A stretch of 64,000 nt of DNA from Arthrobacter roseus (GTDB taxonomy: Bacteria > Actinomycetota > Actinomycetes > Actinomycetales > Micrococcaceae), in the NCBI RefSeq assembly GCF_016907875.1, contig NZ_JAFBCU010000001.1:2604001-2668000 (forward strand), written 5' to 3'. Position 1 is the stretch's first letter; each line of letters opens with the position of its first letter. The translations under genes were made by a program, and so were the position numbers. This document shows positions 1-8,673 of the stretch, in pieces. The notes under the pieces were generated by a model, which did not search any database, was not told where the DNA came from, and was given only the letters and a program-made list of their open reading frames with translations.

Positions 1-1
1 C

Positions 2-1588
2 TTTCAGCTGCGTGCCGCACTGATGGCCGAGGGACTGCTCCTGGGCCTTCCGGCGGCTGCCGTGGGTACAGCCGTTGCCCTGCTGCTAGTCCCAGTGCCC
101 GTGGAGCCGTCGCAGTTCCTCTGGCCCGCGTTGACGGCGCTCACTCCGGCGGCGATCTTTGCTGGCACCAGGTTGAAGCACGACGACGGCCCGGCGTCAC
201 TTGGCAAGCGACGCTGGCGCCTCGTCGCAGAAGGAGCCGTTGTGCTGGCCGCTATCGGATCAGTAACGGCCCTGCTCAGCCGCGGTGGCTCCGGCGCCTC
301 CACCGTGGATCCAGTGCTCAGCGCGGCGCCGCTGCTGATCGCCGTCGCAGTGTCACTGCTGGTCTTGCGCCTCTATCCATTGCCGTTGGCCTGGTGGTCG
401 CGCCGTCAGCGCGCCTCCTCCGGGCTCCTCAGCTTCCTTGGCCCGGTACGCTCTGTGCGTTCAGCCGTTGCTGCGCTCGTTCCGCTTATGGCGCTCACCG
501 TCGGCGTCGCCGTCGTCGTGTTCTCCGGGACCCTGCTCTCAACCTTCCACGATGGTGTGACGAAGGCCGCGCGCTACAGTGTTCCAGCGGACCTTCTGGT
601 GGACACTGCGCCGCTGGACAACGCACAACTGGAGCAGGTGGAAGGGATCGACGGCGTCGCCGCTGTAGCCGCCCTCTCAGACTTCGTTGCGGCGTCTCCC
701 CAGTTCGACGGCATAGAAGCGAACAGCCGCCATGTCTGGCTGGTCGACGCGGAGGCCCTGAAGGACGTCCAATCGGGCTACCCGGGAGCCATTCCCGCGT
801 CGTTGCTGGACGAGCTCAGTAGCACCACGGAAGGGCCGCTGCCCATGATCGTCGCCAGCCAAACGGGCCTGACATCCGGTGACGAGGGCGAGATCAGGTT
901 CTACGGTGAGGCCGATGTCGCGGTGACCGCGTCACTGGATCGCATCTCCCTCCTGGACACCAGTAACTGGGTGTTGCTAGACCGCGACGCGGTCCGCGAC
1001 CGCCTCGACATCGAAGCCTTCGCAGGAAAACTGTTGATCAAGCTGGCGCCCGGAGCGGACGCGACGCAGGTCAAGGAGAGCCTCTCCGAGATCAGTGGTA
1101 TCAGCGGCAGTCAGGTGACCCCCTCCGAGTATCAGGAACGCATCCTGGAATCCCCGTCGGCCAAGGGACTCCAGCTAGGGCTCTGGACGGTGGTTGCCTT
1201 CATGGGAGTGCTGTCCGCCCTGATCATTATCATGACCACGCTCGTCAACGCGCCGGGCAGAAACCGGTTGATCGCTCTCCTGCGGACACTGGGCTTCCCA
1301 CCATCACGGGACCGTGGCCTCCTGCTGTGGGAACTCATTCCGCCGGCTGTCGTCGCGCTCGTGGTGGGAGCCGGCGTCGGGCTCCTACTGCCCACCATCG
1401 TGATGCAGGCCGTGGATCTGAGGATCTTCACCGGTGGTCCCCTGCCCGTCGGGTTGGCACCGGACCCGGTGCTGCTCGGACTGTTTCTGGGCGGATTTGT
1501 GCTCGTGGTACTGGGCTCGGTGGCAGCGGCCGTAGCGGTGGGACGACGACAACGCATAGCGGCAGTCCTTCGGATCGGTGAAGAGTGA
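2..1588 (+). CDS. FtsX-family ABC transporter permease, 5'-truncated by the window
   Basis: The frame is open to the left edge, so the gene starts outside the window; at least 528 residues are visible. What is seen is the C-terminal part of an FtsX/MacB-type permease. It has membrane segments near the visible N-terminus and a segment around residues 150-175 leading into an extracytoplasmic domain rich in small mixed strands (about 190-380). A terminal FtsX domain follows, with three or four hydrophobic helices and a basic tail (VGRRQRI). The stop codon overlaps the GTG of the next gene, an ATPase, so the three genes at 2-3224 form one operon. By family knowledge such permeases work in ATP-driven export or in extraction of lipids, lipoproteins or peptides from the membrane. 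The substrate cannot be told from sequence. Confidence 0.85.
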   Translation, partial: FQLRAALMAEGLLLGLPAAAVGTAVALLLVPVPVEPSQFLWPALTALTPAAIFAGTRLKHDDGPASLGKRRWRLVAEGAVVLAAIGSVTALLSRGGSGASTVDPVLSAAPLLIAVAVSLLVLRLYPLPLAWWSRRQRASSGLLSFLGPVRSVRSAVAALVPLMALTVGVAVVVFSGTLLSTFHDGVTKAARYSVPADLLVDTAPLDNAQLEQVEGIDGVAAVAALSDFVAASPQFDGIEANSRHVWLVDAEALKDVQSGYPGAIPASLLDELSSTTEGPLPMIVASQTGLTSGDEGEIRFYGEADVAVTASLDRISLLDTSNWVLLDRDAVRDRLDIEAFAGKLLIKLAPGADATQVKESLSEISGISGSQVTPSEYQERILESPSAKGLQLGLWTVVAFMGVLSALIIIMTTLVNAPGRNRLIALLRTLGFPPSRDRGLLLWELIPPAVVALVVGAGVGLLLPTIVMQAVDLRIFTGGPLPVGLAPDPVLLGLFLGGFVLVVLGSVAAAVAVGRRQRIAAVLRIGEE

Positions 1589-2517
1589 GAACAGCCAATG
1601 AGAACGGAACCAGCATGAGCAGCAACCAGAGCGCACCGGACATTCTCTGCGAGGATGTGGTCCGCATCTTCCGCGGCGACGGCATTGAAGTTCAAGCCCT
1701 CCAGGGACTCAACCTACGGGTGGAGCGGGGAGAGATGATCGCCGTCGTCGGTGCCTCCGGATCCGGTAAATCCACGCTCCTGACCATCCTCTCCGGACTC
1801 GATGTGCCCTCCGCGGGCAAAGCTCACGTAGCCGGCATCGACCTGCTCAACATGACCCGAAAGCAACGGGTCCACTACCAGCGGCAAACCGTGGGTTTCA
1901 TCTGGCAGCAGACCCCACGCAACCTGCTCCCCTACCTCACCGCAGCGGAAAATGTAGAACTGCCCATGGCGCTCGCTGGCCGGAAGAACACCTCCGGTCT
2001 CGTGAGCGACCTGTTGGAACTCACCGGCGTCGGCTACTGCCGGGACCGCACCCCCGCGCAGCTTTCCGGCGGTGAGCAACAGCGCGTCTCCATTGCTGTG
2101 GCGATGGCCAACGAGCCGCGCATCATCCTCGCTGACGAGCCCACCGGCGAGCTCGACGAAGCCACTTCCGCGGACGTGCTCGAAGCCATGCGCGCCGTCA
2201 ACCAGGAGCTCGACGTGACCACGCTCATCGTCACGCACGATCCCACGGTGTCGGAGCACGTCCAGCGCACGGTGCAGATCCGTGACGGTCGCTGCTCCAC
2301 GGAGACGTTTCGGCGTTCGGGAGTGAACGACGACGGCGATGAGCACCTGATAGCGGAGGAATTTGCAGTCATCGACAAGGTCGGAAGATTGCAGTTACCG
2401 CAGGACTTCATGTCCGCGCTCAACATGAAGGACCGCGTTCGGTTGGGTCTTGAAGATGATCATGTGCGCGTCTCGCCCCACAATTCCACGAGCAAAGCCA
2501 CGAAGGACCAGCAGTGA
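1585..2517 (+). CDS. ABC transporter ATPase with AbrB-like C-terminal tail
   Basis: This is a LolD/MacB-type nucleotide-binding subunit that should energise the FtsX permease just upstream. Walker A (GASGSGKST) lies near residue 56, the signature LSGGEQQRV near 160, Walker B (IILADEPTGELD) near 180 and the switch histidine (VTHD) near 218. About 75 residues follow the normal end of the domain. Residues 258-298 read like a SpoVT/AbrB swapped-hairpin domain: VIDKVGRLQLP, then LNMKDRVRLGLEDDHVRVSP. The GTG at 1585 overlaps the permease stop (GTGA), as happens again with the next gene. An ATG at 1615 is the alternative start and would remove ten residues. ATPase identity is secure; the tail assignment rests on pattern only. 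Confidence 0.9.
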   Translation: MRTANENGTSMSSNQSAPDILCEDVVRIFRGDGIEVQALQGLNLRVERGEMIAVVGASGSGKSTLLTILSGLDVPSAGKAHVAGIDLLNMTRKQRVHYQRQTVGFIWQQTPRNLLPYLTAAENVELPMALAGRKNTSGLVSDLLELTGVGYCRDRTPAQLSGGEQQRVSIAVAMANEPRIILADEPTGELDEATSADVLEAMRAVNQELDVTTLIVTHDPTVSEHVQRTVQIRDGRCSTETFRRSGVNDDGDEHLIAEEFAVIDKVGRLQLPQDFMSALNMKDRVRLGLEDDHVRVSPHNSTSKATKDQQ

Positions 2518-3224
2518 GCCAGCCAGTTGTTACTCCCCCTCCCTCGGCGTCGAGCGCGCCTGCGCTCCGGGCAGAGTCGGTGACCCGCACCTATGGCACC
2601 GGCGAGTCTGCCGTGCATGCGTGCCGGGACGTCTCACTGACGGTGTCCGCCGGCGAACTCCTGGTGATCAAGGGCCCCTCGGGATCCGGTAAGACCACTC
2701 TGCTGAACTGCATTGGCGGGTTGGACCAGCCCGACGCCGGCCACGTCTGGTTGGGCGGGAACGAACTGACGGGCATGCGGGAACAAGACCGTGTGACACT
2801 GCGCCAGACGGAACTGGGTTTCATCTTTCAATCTTTTGGCCTGATCCCGATCCTCTCTGCGGAAGAGAATATTGAGGTGCCATTGCGGCTGGTGAACACC
2901 GATCCGCAGGACCGGGAGACGCGAGTCAATGAGTTACTGGAGCGTATGGGTCTGGCACAGCATCGGAACCAACGTCCGAGTCAGCTCTCCGGCGGGCAAC
3001 AGCAGCGGGTGGGCATCGCGCGGGCCCTGGCAAACTGGCCCCGGGTACTCATTGCCGACGAGCCCACCGGGCAGTTGGACAGCAATACTGCTGCCACGAT
3101 GATGGATCTCCTGGCGGAGCTGGCACACCTAGAACGGGTTGCCATGATCGTGACAACCCACGACCCTCTGCTGATGAAACGGGCTGACCGAGTGGTGGAA
3201 CTACACGATGGAAATGTGATTTAA
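2514..3224 (+). CDS. ABC transporter ATPase, second subunit
   Basis: A second LolD/MacB-type ATPase of 236 residues, of normal family length and without the C-terminal tail of its neighbour. Walker A is GPSGSGKTT (about residue 59), the signature is LSGGQQQRVGIARAL, Walker B is VLIADEPTGQLD, and the switch region is VTTHD. The GTG start overlaps the preceding stop codon (GTGA) and has AAGGA upstream, so translation is probably coupled. Two different ATPases beside one permease suggest either a heterodimeric motor or a second permease gene outside the window. This is the last gene of the operon; an AT-rich intergenic region follows. Confidence 0.93.
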   Translation: MSQPVVTPPPSASSAPALRAESVTRTYGTGESAVHACRDVSLTVSAGELLVIKGPSGSGKTTLLNCIGGLDQPDAGHVWLGGNELTGMREQDRVTLRQTELGFIFQSFGLIPILSAEENIEVPLRLVNTDPQDRETRVNELLERMGLAQHRNQRPSQLSGGQQQRVGIARALANWPRVLIADEPTGQLDSNTAATMMDLLAELAHLERVAMIVTTHDPLLMKRADRVVELHDGNVI

Positions 3225-3501
3225 ATCACACTCATTTCTTCTTACCGCAAATTTTATCGCGCGAACATTGGGGAAACCTGAGTATTCCCGGCGCGTTACA
3301 TAACAGTTCAGCAGTGGGACGAGCTGAGAGTATTGCCACCGATGATAATTGCCCATACTCTTTTTTTGGCTGGGGAGCCGAACATCAACTCCGTTGAGGA
3401 TTCTCAATAAAGTTGGGGGTATTTTTACGAACTCTCCTGCCGACTTTGAATCCAATCCCGTCGACCCTTCTACTCGGTCCACGCCTCATCAGGAGTTAGA
3501 A
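3225..3501 (+). promoter_or_regulatory. AT-rich intergenic region before the Flp pilin gene
   Basis: These 277 bases are clearly richer in A and T than the flanking genes. They include runs such as CTTTTTTTGG near 3360 and GTATTTTTAC near 3420. A dyad TTGAGGATTCTCAA lies at 3394-3407 and a two-part imperfect stem (CGCGC...GCGCG) lies around 3257-3297, possibly the end of the ABC operon. GATAAT near 3343 is a possible -10 element but lacks a good -35. The flp promoter is expected here, but no start point can be fixed. The flp ribosome site AGGAG is at 3491-3495. Confidence 0.4.
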
Positions 3502-3699
3502 ATGCTAAAAATTTACGCAACCCTGCACACCTTCATGACTACCCGCCTGACCCGCGATGAGAAGGGTGCCACGGCCGTTGAATACGGCATCATGGTTGCT
3601 CTCATCGCCGTGGCGATCATTACCGCGGTTTCCATTTTCGGCGGAGAACTCCGCGGCCTCTTCGAGGGACTATCAGGCAAGCTCACGCCAGCAGCATAG
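3502..3699 (+). CDS. flp: Flp-family type IVb pilin
   Basis: Sixty-five residues, the usual size for the major Tad pilus subunit. A short basic leader ends in DEKG, followed by ATAVEYGIMVALIAVAIITAV. This is the Flp signature: cleavage after G, with Glu and Tyr at +5 and +6 of the mature pilin, then one hydrophobic helix. The ATG was chosen because AGGAG sits six bases upstream; a longer in-frame start further upstream would add a non-pilin extension. Mature pilin should be made by a TadV/CpaA-type prepilin peptidase, which is not in this window. The gene heads the Tad locus and is followed by a strong hairpin, consistent with a higher transcript level than the assembly genes. Confidence 0.93.
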   Translation: MLKIYATLHTFMTTRLTRDEKGATAVEYGIMVALIAVAIITAVSIFGGELRGLFEGLSGKLTPAA

Positions 3700-3747
3700 T
3701 AGCTGCGATACAGGCATTCATCTACGCCATACGTGTTGGAGGCATAG

Positions 3748-3783
3748 CCAGTGGGTGGAGGGGTCGGTCCCTCCACCCACTGG
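3748..3783 (+). terminator. Perfect hairpin between flp and tadE
   Basis: CCAGTGGGTGGAGGG at 3748-3762 pairs perfectly with its reverse complement at 3769-3783. A further G-T pair closes the loop TCGG. No T-tract follows (ATTAACTGGGG), so it is either a U-less terminator or attenuator, or a 3' stabiliser of a processed flp mRNA. It ends eight bases before the ribosome site of tadE. Confidence 0.75.
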
Positions 3784-3802
3784 ATTAACTGGGGAGAGAA
3801 CC

Positions 3803-4225
3803 GTGGCCGCTAAAGGCGCACGTGCGCGGGGGTGCACACCATCCACACAATTTGAGCGGGGAGCAGCCGCCGTCGAAATGGCGTTCATCCTGCCTATCCT
3901 GCTGGCCCTGGTGATGGGGATCATCGAGTTCGGCCACGCCTACAACACACAGATTTCTCTCACGAACGCAGCCCGTGAGGGCGTCCGGGTCATGGCCATT
4001 ACCCATGATCCTGACGACGCCAAGAACGCAGCAAAAGCAGCGGCTGTCTCTATACCAGGCCTCCAGACGACTGACATGGTCATCAGCCCAGCCAAATGCA
4101 GCGCCGCTGACGATGAAAAACCTCTCCAGGTCACCCTGACCATCAACTACTCTCTTGAAACGATCACCGGATTCGCCGGTCCGTTCAACCTGACCGGTAA
4201 AGGCGTCATGCTATGCGGTGGTTAA
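3803..4225 (+). CDS. tadE: TadE-like minor pseudopilin
   Basis: A 140-residue TadE-family protein. A short N-terminal leader (about 26 residues ending ERG) precedes AAAVEMAFILPILLALVMGIIEFG, the pseudopilin-type membrane segment with the conserved Glu. QISLTNAAREGVRVMA follows, as is typical of TadE. The remainder is a small extracytoplasmic domain containing two cysteines. The GTG start is set by GGGGAGAG five bases upstream; more upstream starts would read through flp in another frame. The 3' end overlaps tadG by 13 bases. By family knowledge TadE is a minor pilin needed for Flp pilus assembly, probably processed by the same prepilin peptidase as Flp. Confidence 0.9.
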   Translation: MAAKGARARGCTPSTQFERGAAAVEMAFILPILLALVMGIIEFGHAYNTQISLTNAAREGVRVMAITHDPDDAKNAAKAAAVSIPGLQTTDMVISPAKCSAADDEKPLQVTLTINYSLETITGFAGPFNLTGKGVMLCGG

Positions 4226-5247
4226 GAATCGCTCGAACCCGCAAAGTCGCCGAGCCTGAACGTGGTGGCATCAGCGTCATCACGGCACTGCTCATGGTCG
4301 TACTACTCGCCTTCGCTGCCCTGGCGATCGATGTTGGGGTGCTCTACAGCGAGCGCGCTCAGCTCCAGAGTGGTGCGGATGCCGCCGCCATCGGCATTGC
4401 GCAAAAATGCGCGGAAAATGAAGAAGACGATGACTGTTCGGAAATCACGAGCGGTTCCTCGCTCGCGAAAATTCTGGCTGACGCCAATGCCCTGGACAAT
4501 GTCAGCAATGTCAGCAACGTGGAACTCAATGAAGACGCGGGCAAAGTCACCGTTACCACTGGCGCCGAGGACATCGACGGTGCACATAAGGTCTCGCTCT
4601 TCTTCGCGAACATCTTCGGTATGGCCGATGCGGAGGTCGGAGCCCAGGCCTCCGCCGCCTGGGGCAGTCCCATTGCGGGCGTGACGTCTTTCCCCCTCAC
4701 ATTCTCGGTCTGCCAATGGCAAGACCAACTCGACGAAGATCTGCAGATCCTGGTCACTCACGGCAAAAAAGCGGGCTCAACGTGCGATTACGGTTCCTCC
4801 GGCAGCGTGGTGCCAGGTAACTTCGGCTGGCTGGACCAAACGGACGGCTGCGGTGCGCAAGTGAACCTCAAGAATCCTCGAACCGGTGGCAACCCCGGAA
4901 ATAATCCTCCAGCAGGCTGCGACGACATCCTCAACTCGTGGATCGCCGCCTACAACGCCGGAGAACCGGCCATCGGACTCTTCCCCATTTTCGACGAGGT
5001 GACAGGGAAAGGCGAAAACACCAAATTCAACGTCATCGGCTTTGCGGCCTTTGAGATTCACGGATGGAAATTCAAGGGCGGAACAGACGCACCACTGAAC
5101 TTCAATACAACCTCTCTGCCCAAAGACTGTACCGATAGCTGCAGAGGTGTCATCGGGAAGTTCGTCAAGATGGTTTCCCTCGACAGTGACTTCGAAATCG
5201 GCCCGCCCGATGACTTCGGCATCTCAATCGTCCGTCTCACGGCATAA
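4213..5247 (+). CDS. tadG: TadG-like pilus assembly protein
   Basis: A 344-residue protein with a basic N-terminus, then ERGGISVITALLMVVLLAFAALAIDVGVLY, the Tad-like N-terminal membrane segment. SERAQLQSGADAAAIGIAQ follows, the conserved helix of TadG-family proteins. The rest is extracytoplasmic and contains several cysteines (for example in CQWQDQ, GSTCDYG, DGCG, AGCDD, KDCTDSC) that could form disulphides. Length and context fit the TadG-related proteins of Gram-positive Tad loci. It starts inside tadE and ends 14 bases before cpaB, so it is co-transcribed. Function in pilus assembly is inferred from family and position. Confidence 0.85.
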   Translation: MRWLRIARTRKVAEPERGGISVITALLMVVLLAFAALAIDVGVLYSERAQLQSGADAAAIGIAQKCAENEEDDDCSEITSGSSLAKILADANALDNVSNVSNVELNEDAGKVTVTTGAEDIDGAHKVSLFFANIFGMADAEVGAQASAAWGSPIAGVTSFPLTFSVCQWQDQLDEDLQILVTHGKKAGSTCDYGSSGSVVPGNFGWLDQTDGCGAQVNLKNPRTGGNPGNNPPAGCDDILNSWIAAYNAGEPAIGLFPIFDEVTGKGENTKFNVIGFAAFEIHGWKFKGGTDAPLNFNTTSLPKDCTDSCRGVIGKFVKMVSLDSDFEIGPPDDFGISIVRLTA

Positions 5248-5261
5248 GAACAGGTAGTTAC

Positions 5262-6017
5262 GTGAATTCTCGCATTCTGGCCGGCGTCGTGGCACTTGTT
5301 GCCGCCGTCATTGGGGCCATCCTCGTCTTCTCCTACGCCACGGGAGCAGACCAGCGGGCCATGAGCCGGCTAAGCCCGGTGACAGTCCTGGTAGTTCAAC
5401 AAAAGATTCCCGCCGGAACCCCCGTGGCCGAACTTGGTGAACTAATCAAAGCCGAACGGCTACCGGCGGCGTCCGTACCCAGCACGGCCCTGAAGAATCT
5501 GAACAACTCGAAGGGAAAAATCACCGCGATTGACCTCGCACCCGGTGAGCAGCTGCTGGCCCAACGGCTGATCGATCCCAACGAACTCGGAACGCCCGGC
5601 GAAATTGACGTGCCAGAAGGCTTCCAGACCATCTCCTTCGCCCTAGAGCCGCAGCGCGTTGTCGGCGGCCAGTTTACCGCTGGCGACACCGTCGGTGTTT
5701 TCGTCTCCTTTGACGGTGCAGGAGAAGAGCCCGCTATGACCCAACGCCTCTTCCACAAGGTCCTCGTCACCCGAGTCCAGCGCGCCGACACCGCCAGCGA
5801 CGCCGAAGAAGACTCTGAAGCGCCGACGCCCGCCCAAGACGCGCTCGACAACGCGCTACCCACCGGCACGATGATGGTCACGGTGGCGCTCAAGGACGTT
5901 CAGTCCGCCAAGATTGTCTTCGCCTCTGAGTTCGGCCGCGTCTGGCTGAGCAAGGAACCAGCGGATGCAGCAGAAGATCCACCCACTCCGATCACAAGAT
6001 CCGAGGTATTTCCATGA
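5262..6017 (+). CDS. cpaB: CpaB/RcpC-family pilus assembly protein
   Basis: A 251-residue protein with one N-terminal membrane helix (about residues 4-27), then a SAF domain (TVLVVQQKIPAGTPVAELGE and LAPGEQLLAQRL) and an RcpC-type region with SFALEPQRVVGGQFTAGDTVGV. A low-complexity acidic linker (about 173-190) precedes the final strands. The GTG start is preceded only by a weak AGGT site. In Gram-negative Tad systems CpaB works with the CpaC secretin; no secretin gene is present here, as expected for a monoderm. Its end overlaps tadZ by four bases (ATGA). Confidence 0.88.
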   Translation: MNSRILAGVVALVAAVIGAILVFSYATGADQRAMSRLSPVTVLVVQQKIPAGTPVAELGELIKAERLPAASVPSTALKNLNNSKGKITAIDLAPGEQLLAQRLIDPNELGTPGEIDVPEGFQTISFALEPQRVVGGQFTAGDTVGVFVSFDGAGEEPAMTQRLFHKVLVTRVQRADTASDAEEDSEAPTPAQDALDNALPTGTMMVTVALKDVQSAKIVFASEFGRVWLSKEPADAAEDPPTPITRSEVFP

Positions 6018-7216
6018 GTCGCTTTGTGCTCATCAGCCCCAACACCGATTTCGATCAGAAACTGCGGCTGGCCGTAACCGGCGGGCTGCAGGGCGAAGTT
6101 CATACCTTCGCCACCACGGTGATCCCGTCGCAGCCCCAGGAACTGTTCAAACAGTTATCCCAGGAACGCCCCGAAGTCTTGATCCTGGGCCCAGAAGTTC
6201 CACTGGAAAACGTCCTGCGTCTAGCCACGATCCTCGATGTCCAACACCCGGAAATTAGTATCATCCTGGTCAACGAAGCCGATCCGGAGCTGGTGCTGCA
6301 CTCCATGCGCGCCGGCATCCGCGACGTGCTGAGCCCGGAATCCGACGTCGCACAGATCCGTGTCATTCTCGAACGTGCCTGCCAGGCGTATGCCAGCCGT
6401 AGCCGCAGCAATCAGCCGGCTGCCACGCAGGCACTGAAGGACCGCGGCGTCGTCATCGGCGTCTTCTCCCCCAAGGGCGGCGTCGGCAAAACCACCATGG
6501 CCACCAACATCGCCGTCGGGCTCGGGAGAATTGCTCCGATGAGCGTCGTCGTCGTCGATCTGGATCTCCAGTTTGGTGATGTGGCCACTGGGCTTTACCT
6601 CAGCCCCGAGCACACGATCCTCGACGCCGTCTCCTCCTCGGCCACCTCTGACTCACTGGTACTCAAAGCCTTCCTCTCCGTACATCCCTCCGGTATTTAC
6701 GCCCTGTGCGCACCGAAAAATCCGGTGGAAGCAGATCAGATCACCGGCAAACAAGTCACGCACCTGCTGTCCCAGCTCGCCTCAGAGTTCCAGTATGTGG
6801 TGGTCGATACCGCTCCGGGCCTCACCGAACACGCCCTCGCCGCTATGGAGCAATGCACCGACGCCGTCTGGATCACGGGAATGGACGTCCCCAGCGTCCG
6901 TGGCCTCCGATCCGGGCTCGACGTCCTGCGCCAACTCGAAATTCTTCCCGGAAACCGTCACGTCGTACTGAACATGGCAGACACCAAATCCGGGCTCAGC
7001 GTGCAGGACGTCGAAAGTACCATTGGTGTGCCGGTGGACGTCAGCATCTCCCGGTCAAAGGCCGTCGCCCTCTCCACCAACAGGGGTGTACCCGTACTGC
7101 AGGACAACCCCAGAGACAGCTCCGTGAAAAGCCTCAACCAGTTGGTTGAACGATTCACCCCCCAATGGCGTGCCAAAGCACAGCGACAAATACACCGCAG
7201 GGTCGTCGTCGAATGA
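6014..7216 (+). CDS. cpaE: TadZ/CpaE pilus localisation ATPase
   Basis: Four hundred residues in two parts. The first 120 or so form a receiver-like domain that should not be a normal phosphoacceptor. From about residue 145 there is a ParA/MinD-type ATPase with the deviant Walker motif SPKGGVGKTTMATNIA and later VVVVDLDLQFGDVA and YVVVDTAPG. By family knowledge TadZ/CpaE marks the pole or site where the Tad machine assembles. It overlaps cpaB and tadA by four bases at each end, so the three are almost certainly translated together. Confidence 0.9.
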   Translation: MSRFVLISPNTDFDQKLRLAVTGGLQGEVHTFATTVIPSQPQELFKQLSQERPEVLILGPEVPLENVLRLATILDVQHPEISIILVNEADPELVLHSMRAGIRDVLSPESDVAQIRVILERACQAYASRSRSNQPAATQALKDRGVVIGVFSPKGGVGKTTMATNIAVGLGRIAPMSVVVVDLDLQFGDVATGLYLSPEHTILDAVSSSATSDSLVLKAFLSVHPSGIYALCAPKNPVEADQITGKQVTHLLSQLASEFQYVVVDTAPGLTEHALAAMEQCTDAVWITGMDVPSVRGLRSGLDVLRQLEILPGNRHVVLNMADTKSGLSVQDVESTIGVPVDVSISRSKAVALSTNRGVPVLQDNPRDSSVKSLNQLVERFTPQWRAKAQRQIHRRVVVE

Positions 7217-8664
7217 GACTCTCCGACCGCCTACTCGCTGCACAGCAGCGCACCAACCCCACCGACGAGCCAGCAATTTCAGAGTTCTCCGAACCCATCG
7301 AACCAGCAGCTCAGGCTGGCCCTCTCCTGTCCAGGCATGCTGCCCGAGACATTCCCGAACCCGAGCGCGCTCAACCCATGGACGCCCTCGCCGGCCTCAA
7401 ACAGCGTGCAGCCACAGCCCTGTTTGAACGCATGGGCCACCGGTTCAACGACTCAGCCCTGACCGAAACCGAACTCCGTACGCTGGCGCGCGATGAACTC
7501 AGCCAGGTGATCGACGCCGAACAGGTCCCTCTCAGCGCTGATGAGCGGGCGCGGCTGGTCCGCGATGTGGCCGACGACGTGCTCGGTTACGGCCCCTTAC
7601 AACGACTGCTCGACGATGACCTCGTCACCGAGATCATGGTCAACCGTATGGACCAGATCTACGTGGAACGCTCAGGTCATCTGACGCTCACCGACTCACG
7701 GTTCAGCTCCGAAGCGCACCTGCGCAACGTCATCGAACGCATCGTCTCCAAAGTGGGCCGCCGCATCGACGAATCGTCACCGCTGGTGGACGCTCGTCTC
7801 GAGGACGGGTCCCGCGTCAACGCGATCATCCCGCCGTTGGCCGTCAACGGGTCCTCACTGACCATCCGTAAATTCAGCCGCGACCCCCTCACCGTCCAGA
7901 ACCTGCTCGATTTCGGAACGCTCACCCCGCAGATGGCCGAACTGCTCGACGCCTGCGTCAAAGCGAAACTCAACATCATCGTTTCCGGCGGTACCGGTAC
8001 CGGAAAGACCACCCTGCTGAACGTGCTGTCCTCCTTCATCCCGGACAACGAGCGGATTGTCACCATCGAAGACGCCGTCGAGCTTCAGATGCAGCAGGCC
8101 CACGTGGTCCGGCTCGAGAGCCGCCCCTCGAACACCGAGGGTAAGGGCGAAATCACCATCCGCGACCTCCTGCGAAACTCCCTGCGTATGCGGCCAGACC
8201 GGATCGTCGTCGGCGAGGTTCGTGGCGGTGAATCTCTGGACATGCTTCAGGCCATGAACACCGGCCACGATGGGTCCCTGTCAACTGTGCACTCCAACTC
8301 CCCGCGCGACGCCGTCGCCAGGCTGGAAACTCTGGTGCTGATGGCCGGTATGGACCTTCCACTGCGGGCAATCCGTGAACAGCTTGCCTCGGCCGTGAAC
8401 CTGATCGTCCAGATCTCCAGACTGCGCGACGGCACCCGCCGCATCACCCACGTCACAGAGGTACAGGGCATGGAAGGCGAAGTGGTCACCCTCCAGGACG
8501 CGTTCGTCTTTGACTACTCTGCTGGCGTTGACGACACAGGCCGGTTCCTCGGCGGCCCCGTCTCCACCGGAATCCGCCCCCGATTCATCAGCCGCTTCGA
8601 AGACATGGGCATTCACGTATCGCCCGAAGTTTTCCAGACCCGGTCCGCCGGACCGCGTTTCTAG
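7213..8664 (+). CDS. tadA: TadA/CpaF secretion ATPase
   Basis: A 483-residue type II/IV secretion ATPase of the CpaF class, the cytoplasmic motor for Flp pilus polymerisation. An N-terminal helical domain (about 60-140) contains [14 protein letters not shown]. Walker A (GGTGTGKTT) is at about residue 259, followed by TIEDAVELQ (Asp box), [15 protein letters not shown] (Walker B, about 330) and the His box [13 protein letters not shown]. The ATG at 7213 overlaps the tadZ stop (ATGA); an earlier in-frame start would overlap tadZ by about 50 bases and was rejected. RBS-spaced tadB follows directly. Confidence 0.94.
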   Translation: MRLSDRLLAAQQRTNPTDEPAISEFSEPIEPAAQAGPLLSRHAARDIPEPERAQPMDALAGLKQRAATALFERMGHRFNDSALTETELRTLARDELSQVIDAEQVPLSADERARLVRDVADDVLGYGPLQRLLDDDLVTEIMVNRMDQIYVERSGHLTLTDSRFSSEAHLRNVIERIVSKVGRRIDESSPLVDARLEDGSRVNAIIPPLAVNGSSLTIRKFSRDPLTVQNLLDFGTLTPQMAELLDACVKAKLNIIVSGGTGTGKTTLLNVLSSFIPDNERIVTIEDAVELQMQQAHVVRLESRPSNTEGKGEITIRDLLRNSLRMRPDRIVVGEVRGGESLDMLQAMNTGHDGSLSTVHSNSPRDAVARLETLVLMAGMDLPLRAIREQLASAVNLIVQISRLRDGTRRITHVTEVQGMEGEVVTLQDAFVFDYSAGVDDTGRFLGGPVSTGIRPRFISRFEDMGIHVSPEVFQTRSAGPRF

Positions 8665-8673
8665 GAGCAGCAC

